Source: Actinorhabdospora filicis
GTDB lineage: Bacteria > Actinomycetota > Actinomycetes > Mycobacteriales > Micromonosporaceae
Direction: 5' to 3'
Assembly (NCBI RefSeq): GCF_030269765.1
Contig: NZ_BSTX01000002.1
Location: forward strand, 1 to 64,000
DNA: 64,000 nucleotides
Both the position numbers and the translations under genes were made by a program. The notes below the pieces were generated by a model, which was given only the letters and a program-made list of their open reading frames with translations, made no database searches and had not been told where the DNA came from. Positions 25,707-33,872 of this stretch are shown one piece after another. The number at the start of each line of letters is the position of its first letter. Position 1 is the first letter of the stretch.

Positions 25707-28425
25707 GCGCCAGGCGGCGGCGCGCCCCCTCGGCCTCGGCCATGCCCTGCTCGGTGTAGCGCTCCAGCGCCTCGGTGAGGGCGGCGCGGGCGGGTCCGCG
25801 CCGGCCGAGGGCGAGGTGGGCGTCGCTGAGGTGGTCCAGGGCCAGGCCGAGGCTGCTCTGGACGCCCACGTCGCGCAGGATCGCGCACGCCTCGGTGAGA
25901 GTGGCGGCGGCCTCGGTGTGGCGGCCGAGGACGTGGAGGGCGCGGCCGAGGGTGTCCAGCGCGCTGCCCTCGTTGCGGCGCGCCCCGGCCGCGCGGCACA
26001 CGTCCACGGCCTCGCGGGCGTGCCCGGCGGCGGTGGCGGCCCGTCCGGCGAGGATCTCGTGCCAGGCGATGAGGTTGAGGGCGGCGCCGTGCCCGGTGCC
26101 GTTGCCGGCGCGGGCGAAGATGGCGGCGGCCTCGGTGGCGTGCGCGATCGCCGGGAGCGGCGCCTCGCGGTCGCCGTGGCAGGCGCACAGGGCGAGGTGG
26201 AAGTAGGCCACGCCGAGGTCGTCGCCGGTGTCCCCGGCCAGTTCCAGGCCCCGGGACAGCACGGCCTCGGCCGCGTCGAAGCGGCGGGCCTCGCGGTGCA
26301 GCAGCCCCAGGCCGTGCAGCAGGCGCAGCAGCCCGGCGGTCTCGCCGCTGCGCTCGGCGGCGGCCACGCCGGTGGCGATGACGGCTAGTTCAGCCTCGCG
26401 GACCCCGGCGCGGGCGAAGAAGGTGGCCAGGCCCCAGGTGAGCCGCCAGGCCAGGCCGTCCATGCCGGAGGCGGCGGTGAGGGTGATGAGCCCGGTGATG
26501 GTCTCGCGTTCGGTGCCCAGCCAGGCCATCGCGTCGGTGACCGGCGCGGTGAGCACGCCCTCGCCGGGCGGGTCGACGGTGATCGGTGCGCGTCCCGGGG
26601 ACAGCAGGCGCTCGGCGGCGATCGCGCCGTGCAGCGCGTACTCGGCGAGCCTGCGGACGGCCGCGAGCCGGGCGGCGGGGTCGAGCCGGGCGGCGAGTTC
26701 GGCGGCGTGGGCGCGGGTGAGGTCGTGGGCGGCGTGGCGTCCGGGCGCCGATTCGCGCAGCAGGCCGGTGCGGACGAGGGCGGCCATGCGTCCGCGGGCC
26801 TCGGCGAGCGGGACGCCCAGGAGCGAGGCGGCGGCGGGGAGGCCGAGGTCGGGGCCGGGCGCGAGCCCGAAGTGGACGAAGGCCTCGGCGGGGCCGGGGT
26901 CGAGGCGGCGCAGGGACGTGGCGAGCACCGCGCGCAGGTTCGCGCCGGTCTCGCCGGCGTCGAGGGCGCCGAGGGAGTCGGCGGCGATCTCGGCGGCGTA
27001 GGCCGATAGCGGCGCGCGGGGGCCGGCCGCCGCGCGGGCGGCGAGGATGCCCAGCGCGAGGGGCAGTCCGGCGCAGTGGTCGAGGATCTCGGCGAGGGCC
27101 TCCGGTTCGGCGTCGGCGCGGCCGGGGCCGATGTGGGCGAGCAGGATCTCGCGGGCGTCGCGGCGGTCCATGGGCGCCAGCGGCACCGCGACCGCCCCGT
27201 GCGAGACCGCCAGGCTCGGCAGTTCGCCGCGTGAGGTGACCACGACCGCAGAGGGACCCGAGCCGGGCAGCAGCGGGGTGACCTGGCCGCTGTCGCGGGC
27301 GTTGTCCAGCAGCAGCAGGAACGAGCGCCCGGCGAGGCGGTCGCGCAGCAGCGCCGAGCGCGCGTCCACGCCCGCCGGGATCGCCGCCGGTGCCGTGCCC
27401 AGGGAGGTCAGCAGCAGGTGCAGCGCGTCGGCGGGCGGGACGGGTTCCTCCACGGGGTCGAAGCCGCGCAGGTCGACGTGCAGCTGCCCGTCGCCGAAGC
27501 GCCCGGCGTGCTCGTGCGCCCAGCGCAGGGCCAGCCACGTCTTGCCGATGCCGCCCGGCCCGCAGACCACGGCCAGCCCGCCGCGCGCGGCGGCGTCCAG
27601 GTCGCGCAGGGTGTCCACGCGGCCCCGGAACAGCCTCGGGGCCGCCGGGAGCTGCCGGATGGCCGTCGCCGTGGCGGGCCCGGCCACCGCGACCCGCGCC
27701 TCGCCGGTGGCGGCCAGGATCAGCCGGTGCAGCTCCTGCAAGGCGGGTCCGGGCTCGTTGCCGAACTCGGCGTTCAGCCGCCGCCGCAACCGTCCATAGT
27801 GGTCGAGGGCGTCGGCCGAGCGCCCGGAGCGGTGCAGCGCCAGCACCAGCTGCCCGGCGACCCGCTCGTCCAGGGGCCGCTCGCGCGCCAGCGCCGACAG
27901 GCCCGGCACCAGCTCGCCGTGGCGTCCCAGGCGCAGCCGGACGTCGTGATGGTCGAGCTCGGCGGCCTCGCGCTCACCGGCCAGGCGGGTGCGGATCCCG
28001 TCCAGCCACGCCGATCGCAGGCCCGCGAACGCCTCCCCGCGCCAGAGTCCCAGGGCCCGGCCGAACAGCGCGTCGGCGGCCTCGTCCCCCTCGGCGTCGC
28101 GCGCGGCGGCGACGCCCGCGCGGAACGCGTGCACGTCCACCGTGGACGGTTCGGCGTCCAGCAGGTACCCGGCCGGTTCCCTGCGCAGGTCGGCGATCCC
28201 GGCCAGCTCGGCCCGCAGCCGCGAGAGGTACCCGTACAGGTCGTCGCGCGCCCGGCGCGGCGGCTCGGCGCCCCACAGCCGGTCGATCAGGCGGTCGGCG
28301 GGCACCGGACGCCGCTCGGCCAGCAGCAGGATCGCCAGCAGCGCCCGCCGGGGTACCGACCTGATCGGCCGCGACTGTCCATCATGGACGGCCTCCACCG
28401 GTCCCAGCAGGGAGAAACGCGCCAT
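25696..28425 (-). CDS. AfsR/SARP-type BTAD regulator with NB-ARC ATPase and TPRs
   Basis: A 909-residue regulator starting at ATG 28425 (MARFSLLGPVEAV). It has a winged helix (about 1-90), a BTAD domain (about 95-240), an NB-ARC ATPase with Walker A CGPGGIGKT near residue 295 and Walker B FLLLLDNA, and a C-terminal TPR array. The longer 30-residue N-terminal extension allowed by the frame is not homologous to the family and is rejected. It is divergent from the ESX-like triad at 28506, and the 80-bp gap carries AGGT-based repeats. It may activate that operon. Confidence 0.9.
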   Translation of the reverse strand: MARFSLLGPVEAVHDGQSRPIRSVPRRALLAILLLAERRPVPADRLIDRLWGAEPPRRARDDLYGYLSRLRAELAGIADLRREPAGYLLDAEPSTVDVHAFRAGVAAARDAEGDEAADALFGRALGLWRGEAFAGLRSAWLDGIRTRLAGEREAAELDHHDVRLRLGRHGELVPGLSALARERPLDERVAGQLVLALHRSGRSADALDHYGRLRRRLNAEFGNEPGPALQELHRLILAATGEARVAVAGPATATAIRQLPAAPRLFRGRVDTLRDLDAAARGGLAVVCGPGGIGKTWLALRWAHEHAGRFGDGQLHVDLRGFDPVEEPVPPADALHLLLTSLGTAPAAIPAGVDARSALLRDRLAGRSFLLLLDNARDSGQVTPLLPGSGPSAVVVTSRGELPSLAVSHGAVAVPLAPMDRRDAREILLAHIGPGRADAEPEALAEILDHCAGLPLALGILAARAAAGPRAPLSAYAAEIAADSLGALDAGETGANLRAVLATSLRRLDPGPAEAFVHFGLAPGPDLGLPAAASLLGVPLAEARGRMAALVRTGLLRESAPGRHAAHDLTRAHAAELAARLDPAARLAAVRRLAEYALHGAIAAERLLSPGRAPITVDPPGEGVLTAPVTDAMAWLGTERETITGLITLTAASGMDGLAWRLTWGLATFFARAGVREAELAVIATGVAAAERSGETAGLLRLLHGLGLLHREARRFDAAEAVLSRGLELAGDTGDDLGVAYFHLALCACHGDREAPLPAIAHATEAAAIFARAGNGTGHGAALNLIAWHEILAGRAATAAGHAREAVDVCRAAGARRNEGSALDTLGRALHVLGRHTEAAATLTEACAILRDVGVQSSLGLALDHLSDAHLALGRRGPARAALTEALERYTEQGMAEAEGARRRLALMT

Positions 28426-28450
28426 GGCCGCCGCCTTCCTCGTCGAGTGC

Positions 28451-28477
28451 AGGTGAACAAGGTAGCGGCAAGGTGCG
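28451..28477 (+). promoter_or_regulatory. Possible BTAD/SARP direct repeats
   Basis: AGGTGAA (28451), AGGTAGC (28460) and AGGTGCG (28471) recur with 9- and 11-bp spacing in the short gap between the AfsR-like gene (28425) and the operon starting at 28506. The match is weaker than the arrays at 5536 and 9232. Confidence 0.35.
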
Positions 28478-28505
28478 AACACGGCCAGACCGTGAGAGTC
28501 GCGGT

Positions 28506-29021
28506 ATGTCCACATCAGACGGCGATGGGTTCACCGTCGCCTCCCAATCGCCGGACGGTTCCGTCCGCGTCCGCCTCGCCCTGGGCGGCCCCGCCGAGGT
28601 GGAACTGCACGGGCCCATCACCCGCACCCACACCGAGACCGCCCTCGCCGAGCAGACCCGCGCGGCACTGTCGGCGGCGGTCCGGGCGTTCCACAAGACC
28701 CGCCGCGCCCGCCTGGGCATCTCCGAAGAGCCGGGCACCGGACCGGAGACGCCGAGGACGCGGATGAAGGCCGAGTTCGAATCCCGCGTCGAGGCCCTCG
28801 CCTTCACCGTGGCATCGCCGGGCGGCGAGGTCAAGGTCGGCTGGGGCGGCCCGGACCGCGTCCAGGTCGGCATCCGTCCCGGCGCGCTGCTGCGCCGCGC
28901 GCGGCCCGAACTTGCCGGGGAGATCGCCGGAGCGGTCAACGCCGCGCTGGCGCGGTTCTCGGAGGAAGTGGTGCGGGCGCACGCGGCGGTGTACATCCCG
29001 AAGTACTGGAGGGAAATGTGA
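28506..29021 (+). CDS. YbaB/EbfC-like protein with two related halves
   Basis: A 171-residue protein. Two stretches resemble one another: residues about 7-60 begin GFTVAS, a strand pair ending GGPAEVEL, then a helix rich in Ala and Thr; residues about 99-150 begin AFTVAS, a strand pair ending GGPDRVQV, then a helix. Each half resembles the strand-strand-helix part of the small YbaB/EbfC fold. YbaB-like proteins are frequent neighbours of WXG-type genes in actinomycetes. The start is ATG 28506. Its stop overlaps the GTG of the next gene. Confidence 0.55.
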   Translation: MSTSDGDGFTVASQSPDGSVRVRLALGGPAEVELHGPITRTHTETALAEQTRAALSAAVRAFHKTRRARLGISEEPGTGPETPRTRMKAEFESRVEALAFTVASPGGEVKVGWGGPDRVQVGIRPGALLRRARPELAGEIAGAVNAALARFSEEVVRAHAAVYIPKYWREM

Positions 29022-29509
29022 GCGACGAGAAGGCCTTCGCCGCCGACCTGCAATACCTGTGGCGGGCCGGAACGGTGTCCCTGCCCCTGGTGGCCGACGC
29101 CTACGCCGGGGCAACCGGAACCCTGTGGGAGGTCGGCCGCGAAGGCCAGGACGCCATCACCTCCCGGATGTCGGACACCTCGGTGCCCGGCGGCACACCC
29201 GAGCAGAGCCACTTCGCGATCTCCCGGCGGGTCGCCGACGCCAAGACCCTCCAGCGGGTCTACCAGCCCTTCGAGGACGTCCGGCGCGTCCTCCACCAGG
29301 CCATCGCCGGGACCGCGCAGAACCTCTACGACGCCGCGGCCATCCTGCGCGGCCTCACCGAGCATTACAAGGCGACCGACGCCAACGCCGCCCGCGAACT
29401 CGACGCCTACATCGTCGAGCAGATCAGCGACCCGGACTTCACCTACCCGGCCTGGCCACAGGTGCCGATCTCCGGACCCGACAAGCCCTACCCGCCCAAA
29501 GACCAGTGA
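29018..29509 (+). CDS. ESX-like helical protein of unknown function
   Basis: A 163-residue, mostly helical protein without signal peptide or membrane segment. Its length, helical hairpin character (about 35-135), and position between a YbaB-like and a WXG-bearing gene suggest a partner of a type VII-like substrate. It lacks a clear WxG motif; the region LWEVGREGQ is the nearest. GTG 29018 overlaps the upstream stop (GTGA) and follows a GGAGGGA ribosome site. No EccC or other secretion-machine gene is in the window. Confidence 0.55.
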   Translation: MSDEKAFAADLQYLWRAGTVSLPLVADAYAGATGTLWEVGREGQDAITSRMSDTSVPGGTPEQSHFAISRRVADAKTLQRVYQPFEDVRRVLHQAIAGTAQNLYDAAAILRGLTEHYKATDANAARELDAYIVEQISDPDFTYPAWPQVPISGPDKPYPPKDQ

Positions 29510-29524
29510 CGAAAGGCAACGGCC

Positions 29525-30382
29525 ATGCCAACTAACGGCGAGGTGATGGATGTCGCGTACGCGATCGTCGAGGCGGCCCGCTTCCGGCTGAAGGTCGAGA
29601 CCGGCGCCTGGGCCTTCTCCGCCGACTTCCAGGACCCCTTCTGGGAGGCGTACTTCCGCAAGATCCCCACCATGTTCGGCTACTTCATCGACCGCAGACC
29701 CGAGGACGTCGACCCGCTCATCGATGGGCTCCAGCGCCTCAACTTCCAGCTCAGCTCCGGCCTGATGGGCAAGGTCGACGCCCTCGAAGTCGACCTCAAG
29801 GACTGGCGGGGCGCCGGAGCCGACGCCTTCAAGGACAACTTCCTCGCGCCCTTCGACGTCATCAGGGACAACCAGCTCCAGGTGATCCAGGTGATGATCC
29901 TCGCCCTGCGCGGGGTCCGCGAGATCATCACCCGCACCCGCAACGACATCCTCACCCTCGGCACCCAGACCCTCGACGCCATCAAGGCCCTCGGTGAGGG
30001 CGAGCAGCCGCTCTTCGGCAAGGGAGCCGCCACCGGCTTCACCGTCGTCGGCGCCGTGCTCGCCATCGCCGGGAGCGGCGGTGGGGCCGCGCTCGCCCTG
30101 ACCGTCCTCGGCAGCCTGTTCAGCGTCGGCACCACCGCCGGCTCGGAGTTCGGCGGCTCCACGGTCGGCGGCGACAACGTCACCGAGATCCTGGGCACCA
30201 TGAACGACTCGGCGCAGACCCTGCTGGACTGCATCCAGGCGGAGGAGGAACGCCTCGGCAAGGGCCTGCGGAACATCCTCCCCACCCTGGAGCACGGGCT
30301 CACCGACGCGAAGGGGTTCGCCCTGGTCCCCCTGCTGAACCGCCGGAACGAGATGGCCGACCCCGGCGCGTTCCATACGTGA
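29525..30382 (+). CDS. WXG-type (ESX-like) protein with C-terminal hydrophobic region
   Basis: A 285-residue protein. Residues about 60-140 form a predicted helical hairpin with the turn DWRGAGADAFKD, a WXG motif. A glycine- and alanine-rich hydrophobic stretch (about 170-205, AVLAIAGSGGGAALALTV) could insert in a membrane, and another helical segment follows. This resembles the longer WXG/LXG-like substrates of type VII systems. GAAAGG precedes the ATG. The last 83 bases overlap the convergent MFS gene, an unusually long overlap that may mean one of the two C-termini is shorter in reality. Confidence 0.6.
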   Translation: MPTNGEVMDVAYAIVEAARFRLKVETGAWAFSADFQDPFWEAYFRKIPTMFGYFIDRRPEDVDPLIDGLQRLNFQLSSGLMGKVDALEVDLKDWRGAGADAFKDNFLAPFDVIRDNQLQVIQVMILALRGVREIITRTRNDILTLGTQTLDAIKALGEGEQPLFGKGAATGFTVVGAVLAIAGSGGGAALALTVLGSLFSVGTTAGSEFGGSTVGGDNVTEILGTMNDSAQTLLDCIQAEEERLGKGLRNILPTLEHGLTDAKGFALVPLLNRRNEMADPGAFHT

Positions 30383-31445
30383 CCCACACGACCACCGCGC
30401 CCGCGGCGAGCCCCGCGCTGACCCACACCGGCCCGCCGCCCGCGCCGAGGGCGAGGCCGCCGAGCCACGGCCCGGCGGCCGCGCCCACGTTCAGCGCGGC
30501 GGTGGCCAGGGCCCCGCCGAGCAGCGGGGCGTCCCCGGTCAGCGACATCACGCGCGCGATCAGCGAGGCGCCGACGCCGAAGGACAGCGCGGCCGTCACC
30601 GGCACCAGCGCGATCAGCGCGACGGGCTCGCCGCCCAGGAGCGCCAGCAGCGTCCAGCCGACCGGCAGCAGCGGCCACAGCCGCGACAGGCGCGCGCTGA
30701 GAGCGACTCCGGCGAAGGAGCCCAGCCCGAACAGCGCCAGCAGCGCCGGGACCCAGACCCCGGTGCCCTCGGCGAACACCGCCAGGTAGGTGAAGGCGCA
30801 GAACGTCGCCCCGTTCACCAGCGCGCCCAGCAGCAGCGCGTGCAGCAGCCGGACCCGCCCCAGCACCGTGAACTGCCGCCACGGCGCCGCACCGCTGGAG
30901 CGTCCACCCGGGACGGTCAGCGGGATCGCGGCCAGGGGCGGCAGGCACAGCAGCGCCACCGCCCAGAACACCGACCGCCACCCCAGGTGAGAGCCCAGGA
31001 CCGCGCCCAGCGGGACGCCCGCCACGCACGCCAGCGTCACCCCGCCCAGCAGTACCGACGTGGCGCGGCCCCGGGCGTCCGGGGCGACCAGGGCACCGGC
31101 GGTGGCCAGCGCGACCGCCAGGAAACCCGCGTCGGCGACCGCCGCGACCACCCGCGTGACCAGCAGCAGCGGATACGACGCCGTCACCGCCCCCACGACG
31201 TGCGCGGCGGCGAAGACCGCCAGGAACAGCGTGAGGGCGAACCGGCGCGAGATCCGCAGCGCCAGGACCGCCATCAGCGGCGCGCCCGCGATCATCCCCA
31301 GCGCGAAGGCCGAGGTCAGATCACCCGCCGCGGGGACCGGTATCCCCAGATCGGCGGCCAGCTCGGGCAGCAGCCCGGACAGCATGAACTCAGAGGTGCC
31401 CTGCGCGAAGACGGCGAGGGCGAGCAGGAAAACGGCGAACGGCAC
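30300..31445 (-). CDS. MFS efflux transporter, Cmx/CmrA chloramphenicol-exporter-like
   Basis: A 381-residue major facilitator with about twelve hydrophobic segments. The opening block FAVFLLALAVFAQGTSEFML is a hallmark of the Cmx/CmrA chloramphenicol exporters of actinomycetes, and a GSHLGWRSVFW motif C-like region appears near residue 150. Family members export chloramphenicol, arabinose-like sugars or unrelated drugs, so the substrate is not certain. The start appears to be GTG 31445 with a poor ribosome site. The basic Gly/Arg/Ser tail overlaps the convergent WXG gene by 83 bases. Confidence 0.83.
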   Translation of the reverse strand: MPFAVFLLALAVFAQGTSEFMLSGLLPELAADLGIPVPAAGDLTSAFALGMIAGAPLMAVLALRISRRFALTLFLAVFAAAHVVGAVTASYPLLLVTRVVAAVADAGFLAVALATAGALVAPDARGRATSVLLGGVTLACVAGVPLGAVLGSHLGWRSVFWAVALLCLPPLAAIPLTVPGGRSSGAAPWRQFTVLGRVRLLHALLLGALVNGATFCAFTYLAVFAEGTGVWVPALLALFGLGSFAGVALSARLSRLWPLLPVGWTLLALLGGEPVALIALVPVTAALSFGVGASLIARVMSLTGDAPLLGGALATAALNVGAAAGPWLGGLALGAGGGPVWVSAGLAAGAVVVWVTYGTRRGRPSRSGGSAGGPGRTPSRR

Positions 31446-31670
31446 AGAAGGACTCCGGGACCGGCGGGAAACCCCGCGCGCGGGAATGCGCGGAGGGCGC
31501 GAAGGCGCCGCCCGGGAGGCTCAGGGAAGCAGAACTCCAGACGAGAACGACGGCGAGCCACCGGCGGGCGGTGGCACGGCTCTGTCGGACTCGGGAGATG
31601 ACACGCGCAGCACGCTGCCGGCCGCCCGGAATCGCGTCCAGCGAATAGCCCGCGCCGATAGGTTCGGGCG
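31446..31670. other. Intergenic region between divergent genes
   Basis: This 225-bp gap separates the MFS gene (minus) and the epimerase gene (plus). It contains a CCCGCGCGCGGG palindrome (31473-31484) close to the MFS start, which would fall in that gene's leader. I find no convincing promoter hexamers, and short reading frames through it look like chance. Confidence 0.4.
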
Positions 31671-32972
31671 ATGGGCATCCGCTACACCACCACCGTCGAC
31701 GCACCCATCGCCGAGGTCTACGCCTGGCACACCCGCCCCGGCGCGGTCGTCCGGCTCACCCCGCCGTGGCAGCCGCTCACCGTGCTGCGCGAGGCGGCGT
31801 CCCTGCGCGACGGCGTCGCCCAGATGCGCGTACCGCCCGGATTCCGCGTCACCGCGCGCCACGTGCCCACCGGCCACACCCCGCCCACCCGCTTCACCGA
31901 CGAACTCGCCGCGCCCCTGCCCTGGCGGCACACCCACGACTTCGCCGACACCGGCGACGGCCGCACCCTCATGACCGACACCGTCGACACCCCCGTCCCC
32001 GCCTGGGTGCTGCGCCCGATGTTCCGCTACCGGCACCGCCAGCTCGCCGACGACCTCGCCACCCACGCACACCTCGCCGCCGAACCCCGCACCATCGCCG
32101 TGACCGGCGCCTCCGGGCTCATCGGCACCGCCCTCACCGCGCTGCTCACCACCGGCGGGCACCACGTCGTCCGCCTCGTGCGCGGACGCCCCCGCCACGG
32201 CGAACGCCACTGGGACCCCGACGCGCCCGCGGCCGACCTCCTCGACGGCGTCGACGCCGTCGCCCACCTCGCCGGAGCACCCATCGCCGGGCGCTTCACC
32301 GCGGCCCACAAGAACGCCGTCCGCGACAGCCGCGTCGAACCCACCCGGCGGCTCGCCGCGCTCGCCGGGCACGCGGGCGTGCCGGTGTTCGTCTCGGCCT
32401 CGGCCGTCGGCTTCTACGGGCCCGACCGGGGCGACGAGATCCTGGACGAGTCGAGCCCGCGCGGCGAGGGCTTCCTCGCCGGCCTGGTGGGGGAGTGGGA
32501 GGACGCCACCGCGCCCGCCGCCGAGGCCGGGACGCGCGTCGTGTGCATCCGGACCGGCATCGCCCAGAGCCCCCGCGGCGGCGCGCTGCGGCTGCTGTGG
32601 CCGCTGTTCGCCGCCGGGCTCGGCGGGCGCATCGGCGACGGGCGGCAGTGGACGTCGTGGATCGGCATCGACGACATCGCCGACGTGTACCTGCGCGCCC
32701 TCGTCGACGAGCGGCTCAGCGGGCCGGTCAACGGCGTCACCGATGCCCTGCGCAACGCGGAGTACTCGTGCGTGCTGGCGGCGGTGCTCGGCCGCCGGGC
32801 GCGGCTGCCCGTCCCCGGCTTCGCGCCCGCGTTGCTGCTGGGGGAGGAGGGCGCGCGCGAGTTCGCCATGGCCGGGCAGCGGGTGGTGCCGGGGAGGCTG
32901 CGGGAGGTGGGGCACCGGTTCCGGTGGCCGAGGCTCGCGGGAGCGCTGGGGCACGTGCTGGGACGGGGGTAG
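31671..32972 (+). CDS. TIGR01777-family epimerase with N-terminal SRPBCC domain
   Basis: A 433-residue fusion. Residues about 1-135 are a START/SRPBCC-like lipid- or ligand-binding domain (starting GIRYTTTVDAPIAEV). Residues about 140-433 are a TIGR01777 extended SDR: nucleotide motif TGASGLIG near 143, VSASAVGFYG at the catalytic Ser/Tyr region, and the C-terminal PxPxFAPxxLLG region typical of DUF1731. Actinomycete homologues often have this fusion. The enzymatic substrate is unknown. No clear ribosome site precedes the ATG. Confidence 0.85.
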   Translation: MGIRYTTTVDAPIAEVYAWHTRPGAVVRLTPPWQPLTVLREAASLRDGVAQMRVPPGFRVTARHVPTGHTPPTRFTDELAAPLPWRHTHDFADTGDGRTLMTDTVDTPVPAWVLRPMFRYRHRQLADDLATHAHLAAEPRTIAVTGASGLIGTALTALLTTGGHHVVRLVRGRPRHGERHWDPDAPAADLLDGVDAVAHLAGAPIAGRFTAAHKNAVRDSRVEPTRRLAALAGHAGVPVFVSASAVGFYGPDRGDEILDESSPRGEGFLAGLVGEWEDATAPAAEAGTRVVCIRTGIAQSPRGGALRLLWPLFAAGLGGRIGDGRQWTSWIGIDDIADVYLRALVDERLSGPVNGVTDALRNAEYSCVLAAVLGRRARLPVPGFAPALLLGEEGAREFAMAGQRVVPGRLREVGHRFRWPRLAGALGHVLGRG

Positions 32973-33872
32973 GCGCGCGGCGGGGATGCGCCGGGTGAGT
33001 GGGTGGTGGGGATGGCGGCTCGGTTGGCATCAACGTCGATAATGGAGAGTTATGTAGAGTCGCGGCGCGGGTGGTGGTGAGGCACCGGGATAGAACACGG
33101 CGACAGTGCCGGTGCCAGGGCCGGAGGACCACCGGGCGGCCACCCGTATCGCCACGGCACCGCCGCCGCCGATGAGGATGAGCACGATGAGGAAGCCACC
33201 GCCACCGGCTCTCCGCTTCGGCCTCCGCCGGCCGGGTACCCCTGTGTGGGCGAGGGGATGGCCGGGAGCGGTGGACGCCGCCTCGGGCGGGCTTCGCCGC
33301 TTGCGTCAGCGCTCGATTTCCGGGGGCCGGGTACCGGCGGCCGGTGGCGGCGGGACGAGCGGCTGAGGGCCGAAGGGCGCCGCCCACGCGCGGTTCGCGT
33401 CTCGGCGGGGACCCGCGTGACCACTCGGCGGTGGCATGGCGCGGATCCATGGGCTCGTGCCGCAGGTCCGCCCGTACCGGCGGCTGGGAGCGCTCTGGCG
33501 GGCCTCGCCGCCTTCGCGGCGGCGTCGTGGTCACCTTTCGGCCTCGGCGGGCCGGGCCCGTCCGGTGGCGGCGGAACGAGCGGGTGACGGCCGAGGGTGC
33601 GTCCCCACGCGTGGCCCGCGCCTCGGCGGGGAGCCGCCGTGATCGCCGGTGGCGTGGCGCGGATCCATGGGCTCGCGGGGCGTACATCGGCGTCGTAGCG
33701 GCGGGGATCCCGCGTGACCACCCGCCACGGCGGCACGGCATGCACCAGATGGCTCGCGCAGGCCACCCCACCCCTCCGGCCGCGCATTTCCCTCCCGCAC
33801 GGCCGATCCCACCCCGCCCGGCGTCCGGCATGATCGCGTGGTCCGCATCCGCACCCGGGAGGCGTCAGCCGC
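32973..33872. other. 900-bp non-coding stretch with repeats and a coding remnant
   Basis: No convincing gene lies here, although long open frames run through both strands because of the GC content. The central part (about 33261-33757) is an imperfect tandem duplication. Near 33055-33260, minus strand, a frame reads a basic stretch (RRRPKRRAGGGG), one membrane-like helix (FLIVLILIGGGGAVAI) and a proline-rich end. It has no start codon before the upstream stop near 33310, so it looks like the relic of a small membrane protein. Confidence 0.5.
33261..33757. repeat. Imperfect tandem repeat, about 220-bp unit
   Basis: The best-matched core occurs at 33341-33457 and again at 33562-33675, 221 bp apart. 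Both copies begin CCGGTGGCGGCGG, contain CTCGGCGGGG, and end GGCGCGGATCCATGGGCTCG. Upstream flanks (from about 33261 and 33484) also correspond. A truncated third copy is visible at about 33698-33757 (GCGGGGATCCCGCGTGACCA). Copies differ at many positions, so the duplication is old or was under weak constraint. Confidence 0.65.

Noticed and set aside
31316-31678. Minus-strand frame overlapping the MFS gene start
   Set aside because: It overlaps the well-supported transporter in another frame and has no domain.
33261-33757. CRISPR-like repeats
   Set aside because: Units are about 220 bp, diverged and few; there are no regular spacers and no cas genes.
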